Assembly: GCA_019096065.1 (NCBI GenBank)
Contig: JAGUCH010000001.1
Location: 1,054,001-1,118,000 of the forward strand
Reading direction: 5' to 3'
Length of the DNA: 64,000 nucleotides
Source of the DNA: Paracyclopina nana
Lineage: Eukaryota; Arthropoda; Copepoda; Cyclopoida; Cyclopettidae
Position 1 is the first letter of the stretch. Every line of letters begins with the position of its first letter. This document shows, one piece after another, positions 53,831 to 64,000 of the stretch. Under the pieces are notes generated by a model. That model was given only the letters and a program-made list of their open reading frames with translations. It searched no databases and was not told the DNA's origin. Made by a program: the position numbers and the translations under genes.

Positions 53831-54322
53831 GATTGAAGATACTTTCCTTGTGAAACTTTGCAAACATACTGAATATGGCTTTTAATCGAGAGAAAGCTTT
53901 TACTTCTCTTGGAAGGAAACAAGGAGAAAAATTAAAAGCATCATAGCTCATGAATCGTCTGTAAAAGCTATTATTTTGAACAAAGGGAACTACTTAACGT
54001 TGGAAAACGTATCCAAAAACTTGTGAGAAAGTATGATTTTCTTGGAAAACCAAACATGTTTTCTTTTAAGGAATGTCAAGGTGTTTCATACACTTGTGTG
54101 AATTTCAACCAACACAGCAACAGCGAGAAGAAAGCAGCTGGTGTAAAAGGTTGAGTGACTAAGTCACAATTTATCCGAATTCACAAGTAATCTTTATTTC
54201 AACAATGCACATTTACGCTAACTTTTCACATTATTTAAAATGGAGATGGCAGGAAATGAAAAAGTTAACTTTTGGTATACATTTTCTTTGCCACCTTGAA
54301 GATTTCTCCAATTTTACCCTTC

Positions 54323-55404
54323 TCAGAGCATACTGGTTTTGGGCTGAAAAAAAACCACATTATTGCGTGCAAAATAAGAAAATATAGATTGTGTTACTTA
54401 CAACATTCAAGAGGTTAGGTGAAGGCAATGTGGATACAGAAAGAACAATACTGCTGTTAACTCCTGAAGGTCTCTGGCTTTCTGTATCTTCCAACTAAGA
54501 AAAGAAAGAATGATTAAAAAATATCGAATTCTGAAAGATTATTATTTACCCCTTGTAAAATTTGTGGGGGCCTCGCATGAACAACCTTTTCGCCTGATTT
54601 TATAGAAAGCCTTAGAATTAAGGGCACATAAACTGAGCCAAGCAAAGTCATTATAATATTGTAATAGCTGCTTCCAGAATAACTAGACAAAAAGCCAACC
54701 ACAAGAGCAAGGTTAAAGTAGATGAGCGATATGAAACTTGACCTCAGTGGAATGGTGGCCTTGATTTCTGGCCGTGTGGACCAAGAAATCAACCTTGCAG
54801 GCTGGACCCGCTGTGCTCTTTTCTTGATAATGGATGCCAACAATGTATCAAAGACAAATGAGGCAAGGAAGGAGGCAACCACAATAAGCACCCAAATCAC
54901 AGACACAACTGATGCTATGGCTGCATTGCTCGAATTAGATTTTGTACAAGTTTTCACCGACAAGGGCATTGCATGAAACACAAAATAGATGATGGAAAAA
55001 AGGAAAACAATGATAGCCGCAACCAAGCCAAATGCCGCATAAGTACCCTTTTTCAGCAGATCGTGCTTTATGCTAAAATTATTGTGGGTTTGATATGTCA
55101 TATGATACCGAACCATTGAAATGAGCAGAGTCATCATGGACATGTTGATTGAATTGACTGTGTAAGGAATGTTCATTAATGAGCACTGAGCTATGCTTCG
55201 GCTATCATCGACAAGGAACCAAATGTAACCAGCTAAACCGGCTGATTGAGCAATAATAGCCCATGTGACTGTAATGGTCAATACTCTCATGATATGAATG
55301 GTGAGTTTGAGCTTGCGCACAATGTACCAAAGACTGCCAAATCTGGCAAAAAGACTAATCATGATAGTGGAAGTAGTGATCCAGTCTATTGAGTCTGTGG
55401 CCAT
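54323..55404 (-). CDS. Seven-helix membrane protein, GPCR-like, paralogue 2
   Basis: Exons 55404-54550, 54494-54402 and 54343-54323 give about 322 residues. The start MATDSIDWITT aligns with the start of paralogue 1. Helix pattern, the MVRYHMTYQTHNN motif, the basic third loop (IIKKRAQRVQPARL) and the second exon are shared with paralogue 1. Divergence is concentrated in helix 4-5 loops. The pair arose by tandem duplication. A third, very short exon is specific to this copy and is less certain. Confidence 0.72.
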
Positions 55405-56226
55405 GATGATAGATCTGATCTGTTGAAGCTTTGGGAAATTACTGGAGAAGTACAATTTTAGAATCCTGCAAATATAAGATAAAGAGAGCAATCGGATTTA
55501 ATAGAAAGCACTTTTTCTGTGAATTAAGGAGAAGAACTGTTCACACACTGAATTTGGGCTGTATCAATTAAAGCAGTTATTATGAGGTTTTTTTTTCAAA
55601 TAGAGTAATTACGCCTTTCAAATGTGATTACTTAATAAGAAAAAATACATGACCTAAACTTCTTCCTTACCCTATGTTAATACTAAGAGTACTGGAAACA
55701 CCTGTATCTAGCCGAAAAAATGATCCCATAATCCGGATTTACGCAGCTCGTATCTCTAACTTCACCATGGGTGGCTCTTACGAGATTTGTGAATCCAAAA
55801 AGAAACGATGCCTCGATGGTATTTTTTGTATCCTTTGCAAGATACCGTGCATGTTAGCCAATTAAGCCAATCAATGTTACTTGCAACAAGTATGTGCATT
55901 AAAAAGGAAATCAACTTATTATCTGAAAAAAATATTGTATTAAATAAACGTACGCTATACATTTTCAAACATTTCAAAAAAGAATGGAAGCAGTTGTACA
56001 TTATCAAACTTTTTCTATCTCTATTTCTCCAATCTTAGTTAAAGACTGCGTTCATTTGATGCAAATATAAAAATAGGTTTCAAAATCTTCCATTTCCAAC
56101 GAATTTATTAAATGGCTTCTAATAGGTGTATTTAGCTTTCCAAGAAGTCAGACAAAAGCATTGGAGCTATAAAACTTTTGTATTGACGCGTGCTGACAGT
56201 GCAGCTAAATTGTATCACAAATCAAA
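55405..56226. other. Intergenic, nothing recognised
   Basis: AT-rich spacer between the seven-helix pair and TTC1. No exon, RNA gene or repeat is recognised. Confidence 0.5.
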
Positions 56227-57235
56227 TCACTTGCTAAATTGGATATTGTATCCTCCGGTGTTGGGATCTTGAACCATGTTGAAATTGTTCGTGGAAAGGC
56301 CGAAAGGCTTGAGTACGACATTCCCAAGCTTCTTTAGAGTGTCTAAAAAGAATTCATTTAAAGTTAAGATAAAGACTTCCAGTAGTTTACCTTTCACTTA
56401 CCAAACATTTCTGCTTTCAACTTTTCGTCTTTTTCGTGAATCTTTGCAGGAAGTCTCTGAAAAATAATTTAAGCGGTAAAATTACAGCCATAATTTTATG
56501 ATTTTTCTTTTTGCGGTTATGCTATATTAGTTGAATGATTTTTTTACCATCACAGCAACTCTGGCCTCTTTATGGCCAGGATCAATTTCGAGAACTTTTT
56601 CAAAGTCTTTCATGGCCTCATGCGGTTTATCAGTTTCCTCGTAGGACTGAGCTCTTCGAAGGAGAGCTTTGACATACGTTGGGTGCAGTTCGAGAGCTGC
56701 AGAACACTCTTCGATAGCCTTTTCTTTCTGTCCCATTTTGATGTAAGCAGCAGCCTTATTCGCCAATAAAATGGCTCGATCTTCTTTGAAGCACAGTGGG
56801 CAAATCTCAAGGCCTTCTTCGTATTTCTTTACGGCTTCAGAGTTGTCTCCAGCCAAATAAAGCTCGTTGCCACTTTTCTTGCACTCCACAGCCTCAGATT
56901 TCTTCGCCTAATAACTTACAATAAGATGAATGCTTTAATTATGGGACAGTTTCAAAATTCACCTGCATTTCCTCCTCTGTCAATTTTTCCTCCAGTTCCA
57001 TGCGTTCTTTTAGCTTTTGCTCGGCAATGTCAACATTTGTCGCAGCATAATCTTTCAACTCCTCATTTTCACTACAGTCGTCATCTTCTTTGTTTTCTCG
57101 CCAATCGACGTCGAAAAATTTGTCGGCGGGATCTTCGTTATCTTCGCTCGGCTTCTCGACGGCATCAGAAAACTCCTCCGGATCAGAATCCGTTTCACAT
57201 TCAATCACTTCAGGCTTCGTCGCTGATTCCTCCAT
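56227..57235 (-). CDS. TTC1: Tetratricopeptide repeat protein 1 (TTC1)
   Basis: Exons 57235-56963, 56907-56548, 56456-56402 and 56342-56227 join in phase and give about 267 residues, the usual size. An acidic N-terminus (ECETDSDPEEFSDAVEKP) precedes a helical lead-in and three TPR units (ECKKSGNELYLAGDNSEAVK; LLANKAAAYIKMGQKEKA; LLRRAQSYEETDKPHEAMKD). The C-terminus has the TTC1 signature: RLPAKIHEKDEKLKAEMF, then NVVLRPFGLSTNNF and the closing GGYNIQF. TTC1 is a cytosolic adaptor that binds Hsp90 and Ras/G-alpha proteins in other animals. It is divergently arranged with VPS15, with 369 bp between the start codons. Confidence 0.93.
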
Positions 57236-57604
57236 TTCCTTTCAGAAATCTGGAAATTTTTGTTTGTTATGATTTCGCAAATTTTCTTGTCATCAGTTCG
57301 AATAACTATGTCAATCTTTCCTTTTTTTTGACAATTCGGGTCACTTTTACTTCTTTTCAACTTACATTTATAAATTAAAAATAAAATAAATAATTTCAAA
57401 AGTCTTCTAAAATTCATTAGAAATAATTGAAAAAATAATAATAACATGCAAATAAGAATCAAAATGTAACTTTTAGCCTCAATGAACAACGCTCGCTTTT
57501 TCAACGCAGCTGCTTTGCATGTAGGCGAGTTTGCGTTCTGCAGATTGACGTAAAAAAATCGCTTTGTTTAAGATTCTTCTTAACTCTTAAGCGAAGCAGA
57601 AGAA
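57236..57604. promoter_or_regulatory. Shared intergenic region of the divergent TTC1 and VPS15 genes
   Basis: Only 369 bp separate the two start codons. The region is AT-rich in its middle with no clear TATA box, as expected for a bidirectional housekeeping promoter. This is inferred from gene arrangement only. Confidence 0.45.
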
Positions 57605-60600
57605 ATGGGTAACCAATTGGTAGGGGCGGCTCCGGCCCAGATTTTTCCAGTTGAACATTACATGAGCGATATTGCGGACTTGGAATTCGACATCAGCTTG
57701 GGCTCGACTCGGTTTTTGAAGGTGGCGCGAGCCAAGCACCATTCGGGCCTTGTCGTTGTCAAAGTGTTCACCATTCAAGATGCCGGGCTAAATTTGAAGA
57801 AAGACCGAGACAAGTTGATGGAGATCAAAAAAGTCCTCGAAGGATGCGTCAACTGCTTGCCATTTCACCAGGCTTTCGTAAATTTAATGTCCTAATCCAT
57901 ATTTGTCTCGTTAAAAAAAGTTAGTTCTTTCAGGTGAGCGAACGCGCCGGATTCATTGTCAGACAATATGTGAAGGACAGCCTTTACGACCGCATCAGCA
58001 CTCGGCCTTTCCTCACCTTGATCGAGAAGAAATGGATTGCCTTTCAGCTCCTTTTGGCGCTGCAACAAGCTCACAAGCATGGCGTGTGTCATGGTGACAT
58101 CAAGATGGAGAACGTGATGATCTCATCCTGGAATTGGGTCATCTTGACCGACTTTGCCAGCTTCAAGCCCACGTTTCTGCCCGAGGACAATCCGGCGGAA
58201 TTCTCCTACTTTTTCGACACGTCCAGGAGGAGGACATGCTATATTGCACCGGAGAGGTTCCAAACGAGGACCATCACCGAGGTGACGACTCACATGACTG
58301 CCAGCGTCATGCATGACAGCACCATGACAGCTGAGGCTGAGTACCACAACTCGTCCGTGGCGGCTTCCGGAGAAATTCTGCCCTCCATGGACATCTTTTC
58401 GGCTGGATGCGTCATGATCGAACTCTTCACCGAAGGCGCCTCCCCCTTCAACTTTTCCCAACTCTTGGCCTACAGAGCGGGAGAGTACAGCCCTGACAAG
58501 GTCATGGAGAAAATCGACAATCCCGACGTCAAAGCCATGCTGGAGGCCATGATCCAAAAGGACCCATCGCTGAGGAAAACTGCCAACGAGCATTTACTGG
58601 AGCAAAGGGGCAAAGTGTTTCCGGACTACTTCTACACGTTCCTCCAGTCCTACATGCAAATCTTCTCCACTGATCCCAACATGGTGTCGGACCACAAGAT
58701 GGACAAGATCTACGAGAACCTCGATATTGTCCTGCAGAAGGTGGATGATGAAGAATTCGACGTTCAAGGCTTGATCCTTGTTTGCGGACTCGTCACATCC
58801 AACATCAGGAGCCTCAAGTTCTCTGATGCGAAAGTGAAAGCCACCGAGATTTTGAGTCGCTTAGCTCGGAAAATGACCAGCACCGAGATCATCTTGGACC
58901 GCATTCTGCCTTTTGTCATCACGCTGCTGGCGGACAGGTTTCCGAGCGTGAGAATTGCTGCTTTCAACTGCATCACGGAGTGCGTTCAAGCCGTCAACCA
59001 TGTCCCACTTGGGGATGCCAACATTTTTCCAGAGTACATTTTGCCCAATTTGCTGCCATTGTGCAATGACCGCTCGGATCTGGTGAGGTCTGCTTTTGCT
59101 GCCAGAATTGCGGACATTGCACAGCAATCTGTCAGGTTCCTGGATTTGGTCATGTTGTCAGGAATCAACACAGATCGCCCCATGCTGCCTTCCTACGACA
59201 CTGAGCTTGTCGCTCTGCATGACTTCATGGGTCATGCGGTGTCAGTGCTGTTGGCAGATCCGGCCAACTCTGTCAAGCAGGCCCTGATGGAGCACAGCGT
59301 GACAAAATTGGCCATCTTTTTCGGGAAGCAAAAAGCCAATGATGTCATCTTGTCTCACATGATCACATTCTTGAATGACAAAGAAGATCCGCAGTTGAGG
59401 CTTTCGTTCTACGAAAACATCATCGGAGTGGCTGCATTTGTCGGGTGGCAGTGTTCGCCTATTTTGCTGCCGCTTTTGCAGCAAGGCTTGTCTGATCCGG
59501 AGGAGTTTGTCATTGCCAAGTGCATCAACACTATGGCGAGGCTTACAGGTAAACTGCTTTTTTTACTGCTTCCAACTGCACGATGGGGAGCGTTCAAGCC
59601 ATGAGCCATGTTCAAGTTGGAGATGCCAACATTTCTCCAGAGCACATTCGGCCCAATTTATTATGATTGTGCTAAAGCGTAATTGAGCGTATTTGCAGGT
59701 CTGCAATTATTGCAGAAGGTTGCACTTTACGAGCTGATCAAAGAAACGACACCGTACCTATTGCACCCCAACTTATGGATCAGACAAGCGACAGCCGAGT
59801 TTGTGTCATCGACTGCCAAAATATTGGATGGAGTTGACGTGGTTGTGAAGCTAGGCTCAATTTTGGCCCCTTTCATGAGCCGAGCCGTGATCCAAATGGA
59901 CAACCCAGCCTTGATTTTGGCCAACGTGGACCACCACATTCCAAGAAATGTCCTTGATGGAGTCGTCAGGGCTCCAATCGATCAGCTCCAGGAATTTCTC
60001 AATTTATTGGAAGAAAGGCAGACAGCTCGGACGATGTCAAAGACCAACATCCAGGCTCTCTATGCCGAAATGCCAGCCTCGATCAAGCCCCTTTTTCGCA
60101 GGTTGGCCTCTGAGGGAATGGTGCCCTCAGTGGAAGACAAGTTGCTCCACATGAAAGACAACCTAGTAAAGATATGCAAGCATCGAGCTTTGAAGGTGTC
60201 GTCCTCTGCGGAGGTCGGAGTGCTCGATTTGAGCCATTGGAGGATCTCGAAGAAAACAGTGACATTGGATCGAGAAGCCACCAAAATTTCAGTCGGAGCT
60301 GAAGCCATTCCCAATTTGGTGGCAGAAAGCCAGCAAGAACTCAAGGAAGAGTGGATCAACACGATGACAATCACATCCAATGAAATGGAGCTCGAGAATG
60401 TCGATCGAAAAATCAGCTCTGTGAGGTCAGAGCCTTGCTTGGGTAAAACATGAATTAATTATGTATGCAAATTGGCCAAGTTTTGTTAGGCAACATTTGG
60501 CCTTCAATTTGATACGGTTTAATCATAAAATCGTTACTTTTATGGCCTTACTTGTGTTTATTCATGCACTCCTAGAATGACCTCTAATTATAAGTTGAGC

Positions 60601-61823
60601 CCTTATTTATTGTTTTTTGTACACTATTTTCAGGCTCGTCTCCAGCTAACAATCGGGCCAAGGACTTTCACTTGGGATCTTCGCCTAATTTCGACCCAGC
60701 TCACATCCAAATCAAAGGGGCCAGCCCTCAGCCTTTTGACACATCAGCTCATGATCCTCTTGCATTTATGCACGAAATCAGCCCCTCTCGTAATTCATTT
60801 TTATCATCAATAATCATATGTCAACAGAGAACCGACAACTTATCATATTTGGCATTCGACATTTCAGCTTCATTTCAAGCTTTTCATGTATTGAAAATGT
60901 ATTTGCTCTATTAAGCTTCATGGGGACATTTCGCTTGTGATTTCCACGCAACCTAATCAGAGTACGCAACTTACTTTGCTCAAGATTTATCACAACTTAT
61001 GCGTAACTTGAAGTTGCATTGCTTATCGAAACGCTAGCACTCTTTCGAAAATGCAATGTACCACATTTGGCATTCAACATTTCTGCTTCAGTTTCGAAAG
61101 AGTGCTAACGTTTCGATAAGCAATGCAACTTCAAGTTAAACATAAGTTGTGATAAATCTTGAGCAAAGTAAGTTGCGGACTCTGATGAGGTTGCGTGCAA
61201 ATCACAAGTGAAATGTTCCCATGAAGCTTAACAGCGCGTTGTCAGTTCTTTGCTCGTAGGCGTTACATTGCATTTTCGCTCTATTCTTTATAGAATCACG
61301 CGCTGCATGCAAACTGGAATTGGAGGACACCATTTCGAAGAAACGCTGCGAATTCGCCATTAATAGTCGAAAAAGGAGGAACATTGAGCGTGGCTTAACC
61401 GACAAAAATTACCCTCAGTCCACGTGGAAGCCAAAGGGAATTTTAGTGGCTCATTTGCTTGAGCACAAAGTGAGTTTTATCGATTTTTACTTATTTTGAA
61501 AAAGGCTAATAAAAACCTTTTCAAGGGCGGCATTTCCAAACTTGTGAGGATTCCCGACCGGCCTTTGTTCGCAAGTGCAGCAGCCGATGGGGGAGTTCGA
61601 GTAAGTATAAAAAACCTAATTACTCAAAATAATTAGATAATAATTATTATTGAAATTTCCATTAGCTCTGGGATTGCTCCAAATTCGAAGGCTCCAATTT
61701 GGCCAATAAAGCTCATCGTTTATTCAATCACCACAATAACTCCCAAATTAATGGCCTTGCCGTGTCGGCCGATGGCCAACTTTTGGTTTCTGGTGCCGAA
61801 AATGGCTCGGTATGCGTGTACAA
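57605..61823 (+). CDS. PIK3R4: VPS15 / PI3-kinase regulatory subunit 4, 3' end missing
   Basis: Exons 57605-57877, 57934-59548, 59699-60442, 60634-60789, 61294-61469, 61526-61600 and 61666-61823. The start [14 protein letters not shown] carries the N-myristoylation glycine typical of VPS15. The kinase-like domain has [16 protein letters not shown] and TDFASFKP (DFA, not DFG, as in other VPS15 proteins), then [12 protein letters not shown]. Long HEAT-repeat exons follow, then the start of the WD40 propeller ([40 protein letters not shown]). It is the scaffold of the VPS34 class III PI3-kinase complex in autophagy and endosomal sorting. The last visible exon ends in a splice donor (GTGAGT). The remaining propeller blades are not seen in the following 2.2 kb, where an opposite-strand sulfotransferase lies instead. 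Confidence 0.93.
60830..61262. mobile_element. Long foldback MITE-like element in VPS15 intron 4
   Basis: This is the largest copy of the family. Two arms (about 60915-61035 and 61105-61258) are near-perfect inverted repeats containing CTTACTTTGCTCAAGATTTA and its complement, plus GCATTGCTTATCGAAACG and its complement around a short centre. The right end is TGTCAGTTCTTTGCTCGTAG. The left arm is interrupted at about 60850-60910 by sequence resembling the centre. Confidence 0.75.
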
Positions 61824-62694
61824 GTGAGTGTTTTTTCTTTATTACCGAGCCTAGACGCGTCTATTGATTTATGGACTATGAATAGGCCTCAAAGTTATCA
61901 ATAGTGTGACTATGAAAGCAAGCATTCAAAAACCAGCTTTGTTGACAGACCATTTTTCAGTGAACTCATTATGTGGCTTTTTTAATGCCTATCTGCCAAA
62001 GAGCGGACAACTTTAAATTTTTGTTACTACTGCTTTCAGTTATTTATGCTGCATTTAAGTGTAATTGGTGTATCATTTCCATTTGCAAACTCACCTAGGA
62101 AAAACTCTTTTTATGGCTTGATTTAAAAGAACTTTTATTTATTTATTGCATGCATTTTTGGAGCAAAATAAGATGTTGCTTTAATTGGGTTAATTCATTA
62201 TGTCTGTATTTCAGAGCATTTTTTAGTTGGCTTTCTAATATCTTATTTCTTTTCTAAATTGCACTTTTTTAAAGTGGCACTTAATGATACATTTAAGTAT
62301 TCTAATCAATTGACGCCTCATTTCTGTTTGCGTTTCCTTCAAGGAAAAGCCAATTTTAAAGCTCGAGTAAATGTTGCAATAAGCTTGGCAAAACCTTTTT
62401 GTTGATTGGTAGCAATAAATTGGGTGTAAAAAGTTTCTGATTCTAGATTGCATTCAAAGAAAAAAGCTTTCTAATTTTTTGTCAGCTCTTACGATGAAGG
62501 CTTTCTAGAAACTAGGTAATAATAACAAGCCTTGACATGCTATCCCAATGATTGCAATTACCTTTGTTTTTGTTATCTGTATCCGTGCATCTTTTTTATT
62601 TTTACCATTCTTAAAATAGATCAAATGCTCAGTTAGGGATGATTTCTGGATGAATTTTCACATAAGCAAAATTGTAGGCTTCTTTCCCCTCAAT
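61824..62694. other. Noncoding, presumed VPS15 intron
   Basis: No exon continuing the VPS15 propeller is recognised. A family end (GTCAGCTCTTACGATGAAGG) lies near 62480. Confidence 0.45.
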
Positions 62695-63185
62695 TTATGG
62701 CAAGGACACATTTCTGAACTGAAAAGTGTAGCCAAACATCTTGAAATCGTCCTGGTACACAAGGTACAAATTCCGAATTTCCGAGTCTGTCAAAGTACCA
62801 AAATACAGCTTGGTCACATCCTCGCTGAAATTATGAGCAAAATTAGGTACCTTAAGATTGAATACAATTTATTTTGTACCTTGACATTTGATCAGGGCGA
62901 TTTGGGTTGATGTGCCTTTCGAGCAGATTTTCGGGCACAAATCGCGTCAAATTCGCCATTTTGAGGAAGGTTTCGCCCTCGCGGAAGTAATCCTCAAACT
63001 TCACAATGTAGTCGTAGTCAATCATGCAAGCTGAGCAATACAGTGAGGCAGGTTTCCAGTGCTCATCCATGACAGTTGGCTTCGAAGCGAGGACAAACTG
63101 AACAAATTCCCAGAAAATGGGCAAATCTGAGCTGGGCCGATTTTGATCCCTCACTGGCAGCAGAGCTCCATAATTGTTGCCCTCG
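62695..63185 (-). CDS. Carbohydrate sulfotransferase (sulfotransferase-2 family), C-terminal exons
   Basis: Two exons (63185-62880 and 62824-62695) join through a GT-AG intron and end in a stop at 62695. The visible part is about 145 residues. FWEFVQFVLA, then VMDEHWKPASLYCSACMIDYDYIVKFE, is the family signature of Golgi carbohydrate sulfotransferases of the CHST8-15 type (HWxPxxxxCxPCxxxYDxIxKxE). The end (LYFGTLTDSEIRNLYLVYQD, DFKMFGYTF) is the usual C-terminus. The PAPS-binding exons should lie further upstream, beyond 63185 or outside the window, since an acceptor precedes the first visible exon. It lies on the opposite strand to VPS15. Confidence 0.88.
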
Positions 63186-63339
63186 CTGCAAAAAATACAA
63201 GAAAAAACAATAGAGACATAAAAATATGCTTATTTTATGCGAAGCTCCTTCCAGTTTTAAAGCTCTTCAAAATTAGATTCCAAAAGATTCATTTTAGCCA
63301 TTTATCAAGGTATTCGAAAAATATTTTTTTAAATGTCAA

Positions 63340-63870
63340 AAATCGTGCAAGTACATTAAGAATACGTACAAATACATTCAAAATCCTTTCGAATATATTG
63401 AGGCTTCGTTCAAATACATTACGAATTGAACGAATACATTTGGAATTCATGCGACTAAATTCGAAATTCATTGCGAACTCATTTTGAATACGTACCAATA
63501 CAGTCAGAATTCTTACGATTGCACTCAGAATTTGTACGAATACTCTCAATATTTGTACGAACACAATCAAAATTCGTACGAATACAATCAGAATTCGTAC
63601 GGATACAATCAGAATTCGTACGAATACATTCAGAATTCGTACGAATACATTCAGAATTCGTACAAATACATTCAGAATTCGTAAGGATACAATCAGAATT
63701 CGTATGGATACAATCAGAAATTCGTGCAAATTCATTCAGAATTCGTACGAATACATTCAGAATTCGTACGAATACATTCAGAGCCCGTACGAATACATTC
63801 AGAATTCGTACGAATACATTCAGAGCCCGTACGAATACATTTAGAACCCCTGCAAATTCGTTCACGAATT
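63340..63870. repeat. 21-bp satellite with palindromic core
   Basis: Tandem copies of a 21-bp unit containing CAGAATTCGTACGAATACA are most regular from 63560 to 63850, with diverged copies from 63340. The core ATTCGTACGAAT is its own reverse complement. The unit length is a multiple of three, so long artificial reading frames run through both strands. Confidence 0.88.
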
Positions 63871-64000
63871 CCTACGGATTCTGAGATCATTCATTCCAGA
63901 ATGGGCATAGAGAAGGCTTACTTTATAAGGCCAAATTAAATCTAAAAAGTTAAGGAATGCATTGAAAATACATCAAAATAAGCTCAGAATGCTTACAATT

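Noticed and set aside
63289-63884. Long frames on both strands near the right edge
   Set aside because: They come from a 21-bp satellite whose unit is a multiple of three and lacks stops; not a protein.

Overview
This is a eukaryotic nuclear window, most likely from an arthropod. Evidence: multi-exon genes with short GT-AG introns (many 50-70 bp), a DUF4789-type secreted protein, a Blimp-1/PRDM1 orthologue, TTC1 and VPS15. I would guess a small crustacean-like arthropod, but the sequence does not settle the species.

The main object is a complete-looking Maverick/Polinton element at 2781-23545 (about 20.8 kb). It has 384-bp terminal inverted repeats and a 6-bp target duplication (TCTATA). It carries the core Polinton set: protein-primed family B DNA polymerase, retroviral-type integrase, adenovirus-type cysteine protease, double-jelly-roll major capsid protein, penton-like jelly-roll protein and FtsK/HerA packaging ATPase. 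It also has two small virion-like proteins, two C2H2 zinc-finger proteins, a membrane protein and several unknowns. The unusual part is a pair of overlapping genes for a TATA-binding-protein-like protein (16523-17161) and a TFIIB-like protein (17137-17890). A third protein has a C-terminus that could be PC4-like. Together these look like an element-encoded basal transcription module, which I do not know from described Polintons. The capsid, penton, protease, ATPase and TBP-like frames are intact. The polymerase has one apparent frame break, the TFIIB-like gene two and the integrase three.

Host layout: 1-2774 and 23552-29526 hold no gene I can support, mostly remnants of a short inverted-repeat element family (AAAGCCTA...CAAAGAGCTGACA ends) and tRNA-like pieces. 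29527-36899 (+) is a large mucin/sushi-like type I membrane protein. 37469-40055 (+) is the DUF4789-type secreted protein. 41112-44155 (-) is Blimp-1. 44165-52835 holds minisatellites, a 148-bp tandem repeat and no supportable gene. 52836-55404 (-) is a tandem pair of seven-helix membrane proteins. 56227-57235 (-) is TTC1, divergent from VPS15 (57605 onward, +), whose last exons are not in the window. 62695-63185 (-) is the 3' end of a carbohydrate sulfotransferase. A 21-bp satellite lies near the right edge.

Splice sites and exon ends below were placed by hand from GT/AG signals, reading phase and family knowledge. No search was run.
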